Shown: in pieces, positions 5,372-6,199 of the stretch
Position numbering within the stretch: position 1 is the first letter of the stretch
How the letters are laid out: every line of letters starts with the position of its first letter
Source of the DNA: Frankiaceae bacterium
GTDB lineage: Bacteria > Actinomycetota > Actinomycetes > JAVEEB01
Assembly: GCA_030840665.1 (NCBI GenBank)
Contig: JAVEEB010000310.1
Coordinates: forward strand, 1 to 6,199
Length of the DNA stretch: 6,199 nucleotides
Direction: 5' to 3'
Position numbers and translations under genes: made by a program
The notes under the pieces: model-generated
The model's input: the letters and a program-made list of their open reading frames with translations, nothing else
Told to the model about the DNA's origin: nothing
Databases searched by the model: none

Positions 5372-5874
5372 CGCCGAGCCACTTCTGCGTGGCAGGCATC
5401 GACGACCCGCTGGATCTCCCGGCGCCGCTCGGAGATCATGTGCTCCTCGTCGCGGAGCATCGTCAGCGCCCGGGTGAGTTCATCGTCGGTGCGCGTCGGC
5501 ACGTCCGAGAGCTGCAAGTCGGCGATCAGGGCCTCCAACCGGCGGCGGTGGGAGTCGGCGCGGGACGGCTCGGCGGCGTTGTGGCGGCCGAGGCCACGCG
5601 GGCCGCCACTCGGCGCATCCGCCAGCAGCCGGGGCAAGTCGTCCACGAGGCTGCCGGAGCCTTCTCCGCGTCGCCGGGCCAGCTCGCCCTGCACGATGTC
5701 CATCCGTCCCTGCAACATGCGCCGCAAGTAGGAGACGTCGGTCTCTTCCTGCTCGGCTTCGATCCGCATCGCGCGCAGCTCGGGGAGGGGCAACTCGCCC
5801 AGTCCGGCGAGGTAGTCATCGGCCAGCACGCGGTCGACGCGGCGGTGGCCGCCTGGGAGGACTTCTTCCGACAC
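5308..5874 (-). CDS. rsiG: RsiG-type c-di-GMP-binding anti-sigma factor
   Basis: In Streptomyces, RsiG binds cyclic di-GMP and then sequesters the sporulation sigma factor WhiG. It grips a c-di-GMP dimer with two copies of E(X)3S(X)2R(X)3Q(X)3D on antiparallel helices. This 188-residue protein has both copies exactly: E44, S48, R51, Q55, D59 within ETDVSYLRRMLQGRMD, and E144, S148, R151, Q155, D159 within EHMISERRREIQRVVD. Between them lie LVDDLPRLLAD (76-86), a Ser/Arg-rich linker, and the helix LEALIADLQLSDVPTRTDDEL (113-133). The GTG start at 5874 is preceded by AAGGAGG (5886-5880) with a 5-base spacer. The frame stays open upstream to 6051 but that extension is Arg-rich and lacks features. 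It converges with the small membrane protein gene. The partner sigma factor is not in the window, and it could be WhiG or a flagellar FliA-like factor. Confidence 0.9.
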   Translation of the reverse strand: MSEEVLPGGHRRVDRVLADDYLAGLGELPLPELRAMRIEAEQEETDVSYLRRMLQGRMDIVQGELARRRGEGSGSLVDDLPRLLADAPSGGPRGLGRHNAAEPSRADSHRRRLEALIADLQLSDVPTRTDDELTRALTMLRDEEHMISERRREIQRVVDACHAEVARRYRDGEADVSDALPTTDSLGS

Positions 5875-5924
5875 GAGCTCCTCCTTGGGTGGCGACCAGG
5901 ACCGGCCGCCGGGTCTCGGAGCAC

Positions 5925-5930
5925 AGCCTA
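5925..5930 (-). promoter_or_regulatory. Candidate -10 element (TAGGCT) for rsiG
   Basis: On the minus strand TAGGCT sits about 50 bases before the rsiG GTG and resembles the TAGRRT/TANNNT -10 box of actinobacterial housekeeping promoters. No good TTGAC-like -35 was seen at 16-18 bases, so support is weak. Confidence 0.3.
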
Positions 5931-5981
5931 GGTCACGCCGGCCCTTCCGCGCAGGCAGCGTTGCGCTCGCGCGGCGGGTCA

Positions 5982-6060
5982 CGAATATTCGGGCGGTTTC
6001 CACTCTCATGCCGGAGGCATTTGCGAGCGATAGAGAACCAGAGCAATTCATGCGTACGCA
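5982..6060. promoter_or_regulatory. Divergent regulatory region with three palindromes
   Basis: The 269-base gap between rsiG and the plus-strand gene at 6144 is visibly less GC-rich in its middle. It holds CGAATATTCG (5982-5991, perfect palindrome), ATGCC-GGA-GGCAT (6008-6020, 5-bp stem) and TGCGTACGCA (6051-6060, perfect palindrome). These are plausible operator sites for divergent control of both genes. I could not match them to WhiG promoter (TAAA-N15-GCCGATAA) or BldD box patterns. Confidence 0.35.
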
Positions 6061-6143
6061 CGCGCGAACGCACTCAACACATTGCGTCCACGTGCCGATG
6101 CCAACGGAGCGGACGGCGGAGTCGAGATGAGAAGGAGGTCGCT

Positions 6144-6199
6144 GTGCTGAAGGGCGACCTCCACACCACCCCTCTGTCCACCACGTTGCGGGATCTCGC
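6144..6199 (+). CDS. Start of a probable DUF4388 (PATAN-like) domain protein, truncated by window end
   Basis: A GTG at 6144 follows a perfect Shine-Dalgarno sequence, AAGGAGGT (6132-6139), after 4 bases. Only 18 codons are visible: MLKGDLHTTPLSTTLRDL. This resembles the opening strand and helix of DUF4388 domains (pattern L-x-G-x-L-x-x-x-x-L-x-x-x-L), found in actinobacterial and myxobacterial signalling proteins. The gene's reality is well supported by the start site, but the family call rests on 18 residues. It is transcribed divergently from rsiG, which could mean shared regulation. Confidence 0.6.
   Translation, partial: MLKGDLHTTPLSTTLRDL

Noticed and set aside
6022..6034. CGATA core near 6028 as a WhiG-type -10 before the DUF4388-like gene.
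   Set aside because: Only the CGATA core matches and there is no TAAA at 15-16 bases upstream.
5875..6051. N-terminal extension of rsiG to an ATG at 6051.
   Set aside because: The GTG at 5874 has an excellent AAGGAGG at ideal spacing. The extension is Arg-rich and would consume the divergent promoter region.

Overview
The window is high-GC DNA (roughly 70% by eye, not counted) with dense genes and GTG/ATG starts. It carries a mycothiol biosynthesis gene, an Lsr2-like protein and an RsiG-type anti-sigma factor. Together these point to a chromosomal segment of an actinomycete (Actinomycetota). RsiG further suggests a lineage with a WhiG/FliA-type sigma factor, i.e. a sporulating and/or motile one. 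No transposase, integrase, tRNA, rRNA or CRISPR array was seen, and it reads as ordinary chromosome rather than a mobile region.

Left block, minus strand (1-2148). Read in the direction of transcription, it holds an Lsr2-like DNA-binding protein with an added Cys/His metal-binding pattern (1780-2148), mshA (357-1658, first enzyme of mycothiol synthesis), and a hypothetical gene running off the left edge (1-318). A sequence resembling a SigR/SigH thiol-stress promoter lies just upstream of mshA, which fits the known link between mycothiol and SigR in Streptomyces.

Middle block, plus strand (2186-4953). A SAM-dependent methyltransferase (2186-2962) diverges from the lsr2-like gene across 37 bases. 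It is followed by a 150-residue protein (2997-3449) that resembles a CxxCH-containing cytochrome-like family but has lost the cysteines. Next come a TerC-family integral membrane protein (3557-4495) with a hairpin-rich leader, and a very acidic 120-residue hypothetical protein (4591-4953).

Right block (4954-6199). A small single-span membrane protein (5105-5371, plus) converges on rsiG (5308-5874, minus) and overlaps its 3' end by 64 bases. RsiG carries two exact copies of the E(X)3S(X)2R(X)3Q(X)3D c-di-GMP-binding signature. A 269-base divergent region with three short palindromes separates it from the first 18 codons of a plus-strand gene (6144 onward) whose start resembles DUF4388 proteins.

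The most informative content is therefore regulatory: a probable thiol-stress promoter on mshA, a c-di-GMP-responsive anti-sigma factor, and an unusual Lsr2 relative. I found no convincing undescribed multi-gene system.
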